DNA of 64,000 nt from Candidatus Pseudomonas phytovorans (GTDB lineage: Bacteria > Pseudomonadota > Gammaproteobacteria > Pseudomonadales > Pseudomonadaceae): positions 1,462,001 to 1,526,000 of the forward strand of contig CP119325.1 in assembly GCA_029202525.1 (NCBI GenBank), written 5' to 3'. Below, piece by piece: positions 24,208-32,942 of this stretch. The translations under genes and the position numbers were made by a program. The notes under the pieces were generated by a model, which saw only the letters and a list, made by a program, of their open reading frames with translations, searched no databases and was not told the DNA's origin. Numbering within the stretch: the stretch's first letter is position 1; each line of letters starts with the position of its first letter.

Positions 24208-24498
24208 TCAGTTGGCAACGAAATGGCGCGGCGCGTGGCGGGCGTCACGGGTGAGCGCAGCCAGCACTTGCATGGGGTTCTGGCTGAGTTCGATTGCAAG
24301 GCCCAGGCGAATGCTGTCGATCACCCGTTGCAGGCGCACCGGGTCGTTGCGCTGGGCCTGGCTGATGAGGCGCTTGGCGACCACGCCGGCATCGTCCGAC
24401 AGGGTCAGCATGATGCTGCCGTCGAGGTTGGCAATGCTCAGGTTGACCCGGTATTCGGGGGCGAACGCGGCGCTGATTCGGTCGAAAGGGTTATTCAT
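24208..24498 (-). CDS. DUF3509 family protein
   Basis: The 96-residue cytoplasmic protein starts MNNPFDRISAAFAPEYRVNL and continues with SIANLDGSIMLTLSDDAGVVAKR in typical Pseudomonas DUF3509 fashion. It is a single small alpha/beta domain of unknown role, and several copies are usual per Pseudomonas genome. Start ATG 24498 chosen for the family N-terminus and an AGGG site. Divergent from tadG by about 140 bp. Confidence 0.75.
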   Translation of the reverse strand: MNNPFDRISAAFAPEYRVNLSIANLDGSIMLTLSDDAGVVAKRLISQAQRNDPVRLQRVIDSIRLGLAIELSQNPMQVLAALTRDARHAPRHFVAN

Positions 24499-24639
24499 GT
24501 CTTGGCCCTGCAAAAATAATCTGCAGAAGTTGACCGGCCAGCGCCAGGTTGGTTCCTGGCAGGCAATTAGCCATTACCACAACTACACTCCTTGAATCGC
24601 AGCCGCGACGCATGGCCAGTGGCCGGCAAAGGAGTGCCC

Positions 24640-26598
24640 GTGGTTCCCTCATCTGCTGCCCGTCAACGTGGCGCAATTGGCCTCATGGCGGTGGTTACGT
24701 TGGGCCTTGCCCTGTTGTTCATGCTGGTGGTGATCGACAGCGGCCGGCTGTACCTTGAGCAGCGCAAGCTGCAGCGCATTGCCGACATGTCGGCGCTGGA
24801 GGCGGCTGGCCAGTTTGCCGTGTGCACCGGCAGCGGGCCCCAGGCCACGGCCATCGCCCGCGTCGCCGCCACACGCAACGGCCATGCGGCCAGCAACCCG
24901 CTGACCGCCAGTTGCGGGTACTTGCAGACCGGCGCCAACAGCTTGCGTACCTTCACCAGTGACAACAATCGCAATGAAGCCATCCGGGTGGATGTGAGCA
25001 ACACGGTGCCTACCAGTGTGGCTGCGGGGGTGTACAGCCTGGCGCAGGGCAATGGCGTACCCGCTACTACGACCTTGCAGGCGCACGCAGTGGCGTCGTC
25101 GCCCATACCGCCGCAGGCGATGTTGAGTGTTCGCACCACGCTGGCGACCGTCGATTCGCGGCAGTCGGTTTTGCTCAATGCACTGCTCGGCGCCCTGGGC
25201 GGTAACGTTCAGCTTGATCTGGCCGGCTGGCAAGGCATCGCCAGTACTCAGATCAATTTGCTCAGCTACCTTGACCAACTGGCAATCGACCTCAAACTCA
25301 AGGCGGGCGATTACCAGCAATTGCTCACCGCCGATGCCACCGCTACGCAGTTGCTGCAAGCGGCGGTGAAGGTGCTGCAGCAGAGCGGGGCGGCGGCCAG
25401 TGTGGTGACCAATCTGGGCAAACTGGCACTTGGCGCCAGCAACAGTACGTTGCTGCAGTTAGGGGATTTGCTCGATATTCAGAACGGCACGGCGCAGGCC
25501 GGGCTGGATGCCAATATTCAGTTGTTGCAATTGGTGCAGGGGTTCATTCAGCTGGCGGTCAGCGAAAGTGCGGCAACGGTGGATTTGCCAATAACCGTAC
25601 TGGGGCTGGTCAATGGCCGGGTGCGCCTGAAGGTGATCGAGCCGCAGCAGATTTCGGCGGTGGGCGACCCGCGCACGAATGAGTTGCGGGTGCATACGGC
25701 ACAAGTGCGGGCGATGATTTCGCTGGATTTGCCATTGCTCAACACAGTGCTTGGATTGGTCAATGCGGTGTTGGACCTGGTCGGGCCGATTACCAACGTG
25801 CTCAACAATCTGCTCAGCCTGAATCTCGCCAGTACCTTGCAATCGGTGCTTTGCCTGATCGCCGTGCCCTGTACTGTCACCGACATAGTCCTGGTCCCGG
25901 ACAAGTTGTCGCTGGACATTGGTATTGAGGTGGCAGAGGCGACGACCAGGCTTAACCCGTTATCGCCTGACACGTTCAGTTGCTCACCCAAGCGTCTGAC
26001 GACACAGACCCAGAGCTCGGCCGCCAAGGTTGCGATTGGGCGTTTCGAGTCCGCCAACGCGTTCTTCACCAACGGCACCACGGTCGTCAAAGCTTTACCG
26101 TTGGTAGACATCGGCACCAAACGCTGCACCCGGCTGTTGATACTGCCTGCAACCTGTGACGCGCGCATTCCCTTCGCCGGCGGCGGCCTTGGCCTGCGTG
26201 TCGACAGCAAGGTGCTGGGCAGCGGTGCGGTCGAACGCCCCCTGCTATTCCAGTCGCCCAACAGCACCCCGCCAAACATCGGCCTGGCCCCTGCTTACCT
26301 GAGCATGCAAACCGCCAACAACAACGTCGTCGGCAGCCTCAGCGATACCCTGTCAGGCGTACATCTGGAAGCCTACAAGCCCACAGGCAACAGTGGCCTT
26401 GGCGCAGTTTTGGTGATCGTCACCAACGTACTCGACGGGATAAAGGGCATCGTTGATCCCCTGATCAAAAACCTGCTCAGCCCGTTGCTCGACCCAATAA
26501 TCAACCTGCTCCTCAAGGTGTTGGGCATCGACCTGGTAAACGCCGAAGTCGGCGCCAACCTCAGTTGTTCCGGCGGCCGCGCTCAGCTGGCGCTGTAA
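24640..26598 (+). CDS. tadG: TadG-like pilus assembly protein
   Basis: The 652-residue protein begins at a GTG (24640) five bases after GGAG, giving MVPSSAARQRGAIGLMAVV. Residues 8-35 are a prepilin-like hydrophobic helix followed by the Tad-like DSGRLYLEQRKLQRIADMSA, the signature of TadG/DUF2134 proteins in which new pilus-locus proteins keep a periplasmic body. The rest is periplasmic, rich in Leu, Val and Asn. It ends with a long hydrophobic patch (LLSPLLDPIINLLLKVLGID, about 620-639). TadG is an envelope part of the Flp/Tad machine. It lies apart from the main operon and overlaps the convergent kinase gene by 16 bp. Confidence 0.8.
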   Translation: MVPSSAARQRGAIGLMAVVTLGLALLFMLVVIDSGRLYLEQRKLQRIADMSALEAAGQFAVCTGSGPQATAIARVAATRNGHAASNPLTASCGYLQTGANSLRTFTSDNNRNEAIRVDVSNTVPTSVAAGVYSLAQGNGVPATTTLQAHAVASSPIPPQAMLSVRTTLATVDSRQSVLLNALLGALGGNVQLDLAGWQGIASTQINLLSYLDQLAIDLKLKAGDYQQLLTADATATQLLQAAVKVLQQSGAAASVVTNLGKLALGASNSTLLQLGDLLDIQNGTAQAGLDANIQLLQLVQGFIQLAVSESAATVDLPITVLGLVNGRVRLKVIEPQQISAVGDPRTNELRVHTAQVRAMISLDLPLLNTVLGLVNAVLDLVGPITNVLNNLLSLNLASTLQSVLCLIAVPCTVTDIVLVPDKLSLDIGIEVAEATTRLNPLSPDTFSCSPKRLTTQTQSSAAKVAIGRFESANAFFTNGTTVVKALPLVDIGTKRCTRLLILPATCDARIPFAGGGLGLRVDSKVLGSGAVERPLLFQSPNSTPPNIGLAPAYLSMQTANNNVVGSLSDTLSGVHLEAYKPTGNSGLGAVLVIVTNVLDGIKGIVDPLIKNLLSPLLDPIINLLLKVLGIDLVNAEVGANLSCSGGRAQLAL

Positions 26599-29228
26599 AG
26601 CGGCAACCACACCTGCAAGCACGCACCCTCGTTGCAGTTGTGCGCTTCCAGCCGGCCGCCCATTGCTTCGACAATACTGTGGCTGACCGACAACCCGAGG
26701 CCGGTGCCCATGCCGACGGGCTTGGTCGTGAAGAACGGTTCAAAAATGCGCTCTAGCAGGCGCGGGTCGATACCGCCGCCGTTGTCTTCAACCAACAGGC
26801 ACAGTTGCCCTTCCTCGACGCGCTGGCTCACGCTGATCCGCGGCTTGGCAACCCGCCGTTCGAGCAACGCATCACGGGCGTTGACCAGCAGGTTGATCAG
26901 TACCTGTTCGAGCTGGTCCTCATGACCCAGCACTTCCGGGCACAGGTCGGGCTCTTCGATGTGCAATGCCACGCCTTTGCCGCTCAACCCTTCAGCCAGC
27001 AACCCCAGCGCCCCTTGCACCGCTACCCAGGCTGCGAACACATGCTGTTCGACCTCGGAGCGGCGCCCATAGGTGCGCAGGTGTTCGACCAGCTGCGCTA
27101 CGCGCTCGACCTGGGCGTCGATGCGCTGCAGCTTGCCTGTCACATACTCGGCATCCACCTCCCCGCTTTCCAGGCGCTTGAGGGTATTGACCAGCGCCAG
27201 GCGCATGGTGCTCAGGGGCTGGTTGATTTCATGCACCAAACCCGTTGCCAGTTCGCCCAATGTGGCCATCTTGGCCCCTTGCAGCAATTGCTGCTGGCTG
27301 TGGCGCACCTCGGTGTTGTCGCGCCCCACCGCCTGCACTTCCTGCAACTGGCCGTGCTCATCGAACAGGCCACGCTCGGCCCACACCCACCAGGCGGTTC
27401 TGCAGCCGGGCAAATGCAAGCAGATTTCGGCACTGGCCAACGGCTGCTCTGGCGTCAACGTCGCCAAGCGCTGGAGAAAGGCCGCACGCTGGCTGTCGGA
27501 CAACCACTGGCCGAGGTTCATGCCCGCCAGTAGTTGCGGCGCGCACTCCAGTTGCTCTGCAAGCGGGTGGTTGCCAAACAGCAGTTCAAGGTCTGGGCGA
27601 TAACGGCAGATCATGGCCGGCGAGTCTTCTACCAACGCCCGGTAGCGCGCCTCGCTCTGGCGCACCTGCTCGGCCGCCTCGGTCGCTTCGCTGACATCCA
27701 GCCACAGGCCGATAGCCTCGACAGGCTGGCCCAGATCGTCACGCAGCAGGCGGGCCTCGTCCAGTATCCAGTGGTAGCGGCCAAGGTGATCGCGCAAGCG
27801 ATAGCGGCTGCTGGCCTGGCCGTCGCGCAACAGTGTGCGGGTGCGCTCCAGCCACAACCAACGGTCGTCGGGGTGCAGCGCCTGGCCAGGCTGGCGGGCC
27901 TGTTCGCTGTCCGGCTCCCAGCCCAGCAGCGGGGTGAGGCTGGCGCTGAAGAATTCACTGTGCAGGGCGCCGTCGGCATAGCGCTGGATGTAAATCACTG
28001 CGGGCGAGCTGGCGATCAGGTTTTCGAGCCGGGCGCGTGCGGCCCCAGCCTGCAGTTCCTGAGACTTGAGTGCGCTGATATCGAGCAGGAACCCCTGTAC
28101 CTGACGGCCTTGCAACTGGCCTACCCACTGCAGCCAGCGGGGGCTTGCCAGGCTGTTGGCGGGTAGCAGGCGCAGGTTCAGGTTCAAGGCAATCCCTTCG
28201 CGCAGTTGCTCCAAGGCCATGCGTGCGGCTTCACGATCGGCCGGGTGCACCCGCCCCAGCCATTGCTCGACGGTAGCTTCGGGCGGTACACCCAGGTGTA
28301 AGGCCAGGGCTGGGTCAAACTGCAGCGGCCCCTGCAGTGGCCATGACCACCAGCCCGCGCCCAGTTGCTGTTGCAGCTCATCCAGGTGGCGTGAACGTTG
28401 CCGCAACTGGTGCTGGCGCAGGCGGGTGAGCAGGGGCTCGATCAGTGCTTGCAGCAGGGCAGCGACCGTTTCGCTTACCGGCGTCCTTTGCGCACCTGCG
28501 CACAGCAACCAGGCTTGTACGGCATGGCCGTGCAGGTAGGGCACGGCCAGTAATGGCAAGCCGGCACACGATGACTGCAACAGCGGGTTTACAGCGGCAA
28601 CTTCCCGGCTCCGTGGTGGCAGCGTTTGCAGCCAGGGGCGCAAGCGCTCGTCATCGGCCCAGGGCCAGTCGTTGTCGCTGCAGGCGTAGGTGTGCCAACC
28701 GCAATCACCCGGCAGCATCAGGCGCACAGAGCCGGCATGCCAGTGTTCGGCCAGGTGTTGCAGTTGTTCGGTGGTTGTCAGCATCAGGCGTTCTTCGTCG
28801 CAATCACGCAGGCTGCGGCCAAGCTCCGCGGCGAGCTTCTGCTGCGTCAGGCGCTGGCCGTGCTGCTCGCGCTCGCCCAGCAGGTCACCAATATCGAACA
28901 CCTGCAGCAGCCAGCCATCGGCCTGGCGCTGAAGCCAGCCACGGGTGTGCAGGGCAGGGCCGTGCACGGTGGCGAAATCAAGGTCCAGCGGTTGCCCCTG
29001 CCAGTCGGCGGGGGGGCCTTCAAGCACCAGCCAGCTTTGCCGTTGCAGGTAGTCATGCACGCGCAGGGCGCTGTGTGACTTTGCAGGCAGCACCGTGCGC
29101 AGGGGCCCGGCCAGGCGCATCACATGCCCCTGATCATCCAGCCAGAGTTGCAGGCCCACCGCTTGCGTGGCCGGCTCAGCCTGCTCGGTGGCCTGGCCGC
29201 CCAGCCAGCGATCGAACAACCCGCTCAT
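26583..29228 (-). CDS. pprA: PprA-like hybrid-free PAS sensor histidine kinase
   Basis: The 881-residue protein has no membrane helix. An N-terminal sensing region (1-300) leads to three PAS/PAC-like domains (about 300-400, 405-525, 530-640; ARYRALVEDSPAMICRYRPD marks the last), then HisKA with His666 in LVHEINQPLSTMR, and a HATPase with NLLVNARDALLE (N-box), DNGGGID and GTGLGLS. As I recall, P. aeruginosa PprA sits beside tadF-fppA exactly as here and activates Tad pili through PprB. This locus has no PprB-like protein with an HTH. The start overlaps the tadF stop by 4 bp (ATGA). The sensing signal is unknown. Confidence 0.82.
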   Translation of the reverse strand: MSGLFDRWLGGQATEQAEPATQAVGLQLWLDDQGHVMRLAGPLRTVLPAKSHSALRVHDYLQRQSWLVLEGPPADWQGQPLDLDFATVHGPALHTRGWLQRQADGWLLQVFDIGDLLGEREQHGQRLTQQKLAAELGRSLRDCDEERLMLTTTEQLQHLAEHWHAGSVRLMLPGDCGWHTYACSDNDWPWADDERLRPWLQTLPPRSREVAAVNPLLQSSCAGLPLLAVPYLHGHAVQAWLLCAGAQRTPVSETVAALLQALIEPLLTRLRQHQLRQRSRHLDELQQQLGAGWWSWPLQGPLQFDPALALHLGVPPEATVEQWLGRVHPADREAARMALEQLREGIALNLNLRLLPANSLASPRWLQWVGQLQGRQVQGFLLDISALKSQELQAGAARARLENLIASSPAVIYIQRYADGALHSEFFSASLTPLLGWEPDSEQARQPGQALHPDDRWLWLERTRTLLRDGQASSRYRLRDHLGRYHWILDEARLLRDDLGQPVEAIGLWLDVSEATEAAEQVRQSEARYRALVEDSPAMICRYRPDLELLFGNHPLAEQLECAPQLLAGMNLGQWLSDSQRAAFLQRLATLTPEQPLASAEICLHLPGCRTAWWVWAERGLFDEHGQLQEVQAVGRDNTEVRHSQQQLLQGAKMATLGELATGLVHEINQPLSTMRLALVNTLKRLESGEVDAEYVTGKLQRIDAQVERVAQLVEHLRTYGRRSEVEQHVFAAWVAVQGALGLLAEGLSGKGVALHIEEPDLCPEVLGHEDQLEQVLINLLVNARDALLERRVAKPRISVSQRVEEGQLCLLVEDNGGGIDPRLLERIFEPFFTTKPVGMGTGLGLSVSHSIVEAMGGRLEAHNCNEGACLQVWLPLYSAS

Positions 29229-29668
29229 AGCTGCAAGCTCGCTTCGGCCCGCAGGCGATCAGGCAGGCGCGGCACCTCACCGATCAGCGGCAGTACCAGC
29301 ATCGGCAGCACGTTGGTCAGTTTCGCTTTGGGGTAGTTGATGGCCACGGTCAGCAGTTTGTCGGCGCCCAGGGTCACGCTTGCATCACTGGCGGGCTGGA
29401 AGTTGAACGCGGCGGGCATCCACTGCAACTGTTGGCTGATGACCTGGTGGGCGAGGTTCTGCACATCGGTGCTGTAACTGGCGCTGTCCGGGTCCAGGGC
29501 CACGCAGCGGCGCACGGCTTCAGCGCTGGCCTGGTTGAATGACTGCAGCATCAACATGGGCAGGGTGTAGCTGACCAGGCCGTAGAACACCGCGAAAAAG
29601 ATCATGAATACGGCGGCGAACTCAATGGCAGCCGCGCCTTTTTGCCGTTTTGCCGGGCCTGCTTTCAT
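29225..29668 (-). CDS. tadF: TadE/TadF-type minor pseudopilin
   Basis: The 147-residue protein has a pseudopilin N-terminus KRQKGAAAIEFAAVFMIFF: peptidase cleavage would follow the Gly, leaving Glu at position 5 (A-A-A-I-E) as in Tad pilins. One hydrophobic helix is followed by a periplasmic domain with a single Cys in RRCVALDPDS. The start is uncertain: ATG 29668 was preferred, and ATG 29689 is an alternative. It is divergent from the prepilin peptidase and coupled by a 4-bp overlap to the kinase gene. The gene order peptidase-pseudopilin-kinase is the P. aeruginosa fppA-tadF-pprA order. Confidence 0.82.
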   Translation of the reverse strand: MKAGPAKRQKGAAAIEFAAVFMIFFAVFYGLVSYTLPMLMLQSFNQASAEAVRRCVALDPDSASYSTDVQNLAHQVISQQLQWMPAAFNFQPASDASVTLGADKLLTVAINYPKAKLTNVLPMLVLPLIGEVPRLPDRLRAEASLQL

Positions 29669-29743
29669 GTTTGCGTCTACCCTGACCATGAATCCTGAGT
29701 AACAGCATAGAACCGATCGACGAACAGGGATGGCCATTTGCCT

Positions 29744-30166
29744 ATGCATAGCCTTGCAGTGCTGGTCTGGCTTGTGCTTTGCGCTGGGCAGGATGCCTGG
29801 GAACGGCAGATTTCCAATGTGCTGACACTAGGTGTTGCCGCCTGTGCGCTGGCCTGGTTGCTGGCCACCGGGCACAGCTGGCTTGGGGCCCAGGGCAGCG
29901 ATGCCGCGCTGGCTTTCTTCATCGTCCTGCTACTCACGCTGCCCGGCTACATGCTCGGCCAGTTCGGCGCGGGCGACGTCAAGCTGCTCGGCGCGCTGGC
30001 GCTGGCCACCAGCCTGGACCACGTTCTCGGCACCTTCATCGGTGCCGGTGTGGCACTGGTGGTATGGCAATTGGTGCGGCGAAAAGTACGCCAGCCTCGG
30101 GAGAAAAAGCCGTTTGCGCCTTTCTTGCTGGCCGGTTTTGCCGTTTCACTTGCCTGGCTTGGCTGA
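29744..30166 (+). CDS. fppA: Flp prepilin peptidase (FppA/TadV, A24 aspartic peptidase)
   Basis: The 140-residue inner-membrane peptidase cuts the leader of Flp and the pseudopilins. Catalytic aspartates are Asp17 (CAGQDAWERQ) and Asp78 in the GxGD motif (FGAGDVKLL). Four to five membrane helices are visible, and the cytoplasmic methylase part of PilD is missing, as is normal for the Tad type. The start may be the TTG at 29738, closer to an AGGGA site; the ATG at 29744 is used here. It is the only Tad gene on the plus strand in the central block. Confidence 0.9.
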   Translation: MHSLAVLVWLVLCAGQDAWERQISNVLTLGVAACALAWLLATGHSWLGAQGSDAALAFFIVLLLTLPGYMLGQFGAGDVKLLGALALATSLDHVLGTFIGAGVALVVWQLVRRKVRQPREKKPFAPFLLAGFAVSLAWLG

Positions 30167-30179
30167 TGCTGCAAGCCGG

Positions 30180-30443
30180 TTAGTTGTTGCGCTCTGTCAT
30201 CTTGGTCCAGCGGTAGAAGTCCGGAATTTCGTACTTGTAGGTGTCCAGCCAGCGCTGCATGGACTGGTCACGCTCGCGCGCGGTTTGCACTTGCAGGCGG
30301 CGGGATGCCTGCTCACCGCTGGACTGCACGCGCAACAACCTTTCGGTGGCTGTTTCGTCCAGAGGGGCGTGGCGAGGGCTTTCTTCGGCCTGTAACGTTG
30401 CGCTGCCTACGCAGCAGGCCAGTAGCATCACGTATCTGATCAT
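30180..30443 (-). CDS. DUF3613 protein of the Tad locus
   Basis: The 87-residue protein has a signal peptide (MIRYVMLLACCVGSATLQA) and a short periplasmic domain with SSGEQASRRLQVQTARERDQ and QRWLDTYKYEIPDFYRW, the DUF3613 core. The ATG at 30443 has an ideal GGAGGTGATC site. It is 15 bp downstream of tadD and probably closes the operon. In P. aeruginosa the equivalent small gene lies between tadD and tadG. Function unknown, though restricted to Tad loci. Confidence 0.8.
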   Translation of the reverse strand: MIRYVMLLACCVGSATLQAEESPRHAPLDETATERLLRVQSSGEQASRRLQVQTARERDQSMQRWLDTYKYEIPDFYRWTKMTERNN

Positions 30444-30458
30444 GATCACCTCCGCGTA

Positions 30459-31163
30459 TCAATTGACCATCATGTCCGGAGCTTTGGCCGATGCGATCGG
30501 GCCTCGGCCGCCGGCCTTGATCTTGCTGGCCCGTGCCTGGGCTTCGGCAAATTGCCCGGCTTTGAGCTGCAACCGGCCTACCAGGTCGGTGGCCTGCTGC
30601 CAGTTGTCCTGCACCAGCGCCAAGGTCACCAGGTTGACCGCAGGCAGTGTGTTGTCGTCTTTCAGTTCGATTGCCGTCAGCAACTCAAAGCGCGCCTGTT
30701 CATAGCGGCCCAGGTTCATCAGCACTACGCCAAGGTCGTTGCGCACCCGCTCGTCGGTTGGCGCCAGGCGAACTGCACGCTGCAGGTTCTGCAGGGCCTG
30801 TACGTCGTCGCCCCGCGCCGAGGCCAATTGGCCCAGGCCGTGTTCACCTTCGGCGGCCAGGCAACCACCGAGCAGGCTGCGGTACAGCGGCTCGGCCTCG
30901 CCGAGGCCAAGCAGCCGTGACACTTTGGCTTTGCGCAGGCGCACCTGGTCGAAGGTGTCCGGCAGTTGCTGCAAGTGGGCCAGGCTGGCGTGCGGGCGCC
31001 CGTCGTTGAGCATTTCGTCCGCCAGGTTCAGCGCCAGTTGCTGGTCGGCGTCCGGCTTGCTGCAACTGGTGGTGGTGAACAACTGGCGCAGCCCTTCAGG
31101 CTGTTGCCCGGCGCACCCGGTCAACAACACCAGGCTTGCGCACAACAGGATTGTCTTCATCAT
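30459..31163 (-). CDS. tadD: TadD-like TPR lipoprotein
   Basis: The 234-residue protein has a lipoprotein signal (MMKTILLCASLVLLTGCAGQ, with lipobox LTGC and Cys17) and TPR repeats over about 40-200, including LAPTDERVRNDLGVVLMNLG. TadD is thought to be the pilotin-like lipoprotein that helps the RcpA secretin. Two adjacent ATG codons follow GAGG; either may start. It follows tadC by 7 bp. Confidence 0.88.
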   Translation of the reverse strand: MMKTILLCASLVLLTGCAGQQPEGLRQLFTTTSCSKPDADQQLALNLADEMLNDGRPHASLAHLQQLPDTFDQVRLRKAKVSRLLGLGEAEPLYRSLLGGCLAAEGEHGLGQLASARGDDVQALQNLQRAVRLAPTDERVRNDLGVVLMNLGRYEQARFELLTAIELKDDNTLPAVNLVTLALVQDNWQQATDLVGRLQLKAGQFAEAQARASKIKAGGRGPIASAKAPDMMVN

Positions 31164-31170
31164 TCAGTCC

Positions 31171-32058
31171 TCATGGGCTCAACGCCCGCGCCAATGCAGA
31201 AAAGCCTGGCCCGGCAAGGACAATGAGCAAGGCCGGAAACAGGAACACCATCATCACGGCCGACATCTTTGCCGACATCATCGATACCCGTTCTTGCAGG
31301 CGGGTCAGGCGGCGGTCGTCGAGCAGCGCCTTCAGTGCCTGCAGCGACTTCATCGCGCCGCTGCCTTGCGCCAGCAACTGGCGCAGGATCACGCAGGTAT
31401 CAGTGAACTCGTCCACCGCCAGCAGCTGGGCGACCTTTTCCAGCTCCGGGCCCAGCGCCATGCCCGAATCCACCCGTTGCAGCACCTGGCGCAGCTCTGC
31501 GCTGATGTTCGGGATCAGCGTCTGCCCTTCGTGGCTCAGCACGCGTAGCGCCTGCTCAACGGCAAGGCCGGTCTCGAAGAGAATCCGCAGCAAGGGGATC
31601 AACAGGCTGACCTCTTCTGCGATGCGTTGCTGGCGACGTGCTGCAGCCATGGCCAACAGGCGCTTGGGCAGCAGGTAACCGACGCCCAGCGCGCACAATG
31701 GCCAGACCACCCAGCCGGCTGCGGCACTGCCCTTGAACCCCTGTTGCAACAGTAGCGTCATCGCCACCGCCAGCAGCGGCAGGCCCAGTTGAACGGCGGC
31801 AAACAGGGCGCGCTGGCGGCTGCGGCGCCAGCCGATACGTTCGAGCAGGGCCTGGCTTTCGCTGTCGAATTTCTGCAGCCGCTGCCCCCACGGGCTGCTG
31901 CCCAGCCAGTGCAGCCAGTCGCCCAGGCGCTCGTCGCGGGTCAGTCGCCCTTGCAACCGTCGGGTCACCAGTACCCGGGCGCGCCATTGGCGAACCGCCT
32001 GCAGGCCAAGCAGGCTGGCGGCAATGAACAGGCACAGGGCGCAGATCAGCAAGGCCAT
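31171..32058 (-). CDS. tadC: TadC inner-membrane platform protein
   Basis: The 295-residue GspF-family protein starts MALLICALCLFIAASLLGLQ at ATG 32058, 2 bp after the tadB stop. It has an N-terminal helix, two helices in the middle (about 90-140), the cytoplasmic LIPLLRILFETGLAVEQALR segment, and a C-terminal helix near 260-285. TadC pairs with TadB as the platform for the TadA ATPase. An in-frame upstream extension was rejected because it reads through tadB. Confidence 0.92.
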   Translation of the reverse strand: MALLICALCLFIAASLLGLQAVRQWRARVLVTRRLQGRLTRDERLGDWLHWLGSSPWGQRLQKFDSESQALLERIGWRRSRQRALFAAVQLGLPLLAVAMTLLLQQGFKGSAAAGWVVWPLCALGVGYLLPKRLLAMAAARRQQRIAEEVSLLIPLLRILFETGLAVEQALRVLSHEGQTLIPNISAELRQVLQRVDSGMALGPELEKVAQLLAVDEFTDTCVILRQLLAQGSGAMKSLQALKALLDDRRLTRLQERVSMMSAKMSAVMMVFLFPALLIVLAGPGFSALARALSP

Positions 32059-32060
32059 GG

Positions 32061-32942
32061 TCACAGGCTCCTCATCATGCGCCACAGTACCAGGCAACCG
32101 ACCACCTGCAGGGCGAAGGCCATCAACAGCATCATCTGGCCGCTGCTGTCGCGCCACATGGCCAGCAGGTAATGCGGGTTGGCCATCAGGAAGTAGCCGA
32201 CCATCGCCAGCGGCAACGAGCCGAGAATGATCGCGGTGATGCGGGTTTCGCCGGTCATCGCCTTGAGCTGACGCACCCCTTGTTCACGCTCGCGGATCAG
32301 TTTGATCAGGTTTTCCATCAACTCGCTGGCATTGCCACCGTAGCGCTGGTTGATGCGCAAACCGAGGGCGAACAGCCGCAGTTCGTCCTGCTTGTGCAGT
32401 TCGGCCAGCTCGCTCACCGCATCCTCCAGCGCCACGCCCAGCTGCACGTTGCGCCGCACCCGCGCCATGGTGGCGCGCAAGGGGTCGCGGCTGCTGTCGA
32501 TACCGCCCAGCACCGCGTCATTGAGGGTGCGGCCGGCCTTGAGGCTACGCACGCTGTAGTCCAGCAGGCTGGGCAACTGGTCGACGATCTGGCGCATCTG
32601 CCGGCGGCTTTGCCAGCTCAGGATCAGATACGCAAGGCTTGGCAGGCCGATCAGCAGCATCAATGCAGCCACCCAGCCGGCGGCGATCAGCGCCAGCAGC
32701 ACCACGCCCAGCCACGCCAGCAACCAGCGCTGTGGCTCGAATTCGAAAGCCCCCAGGCCGGCGCGCTGCATCAGGGCGTCGAGCCATTCGCGCCGGGCGG
32801 TGCCATTGCGCACAATGCTGAACGCCCGCCCCAGGCGTTGCAGGATGCGCTCTTCATGCCGCTTGTACAGGCCACGGCGCAACAGCAGCAGGGCCACGCC
32901 CAGCAACAGCGGCGACAGCGCCAGCAGCACCGGGCCGGTCAC
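32061..32942 (-). CDS. tadB: TadB inner-membrane platform protein
   Basis: The 293-residue GspF-family protein has its start as GTG 32942, overlapping the tadA stop by 4 bp (GTGA), giving MTGPVLLALSPLLLGVALLL. Helices lie at about 5-22, 80-120 and 235-290, with the cytoplasmic LPSLLDYSVRSLKAGRTLND, the GspF motif, in between. A much longer in-frame reading upstream is only tadA in another frame. TadB and TadC are partners in the inner-membrane platform. Confidence 0.92.
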   Translation of the reverse strand: MTGPVLLALSPLLLGVALLLLRRGLYKRHEERILQRLGRAFSIVRNGTARREWLDALMQRAGLGAFEFEPQRWLLAWLGVVLLALIAAGWVAALMLLIGLPSLAYLILSWQSRRQMRQIVDQLPSLLDYSVRSLKAGRTLNDAVLGGIDSSRDPLRATMARVRRNVQLGVALEDAVSELAELHKQDELRLFALGLRINQRYGGNASELMENLIKLIREREQGVRQLKAMTGETRITAIILGSLPLAMVGYFLMANPHYLLAMWRDSSGQMMLLMAFALQVVGCLVLWRMMRSL

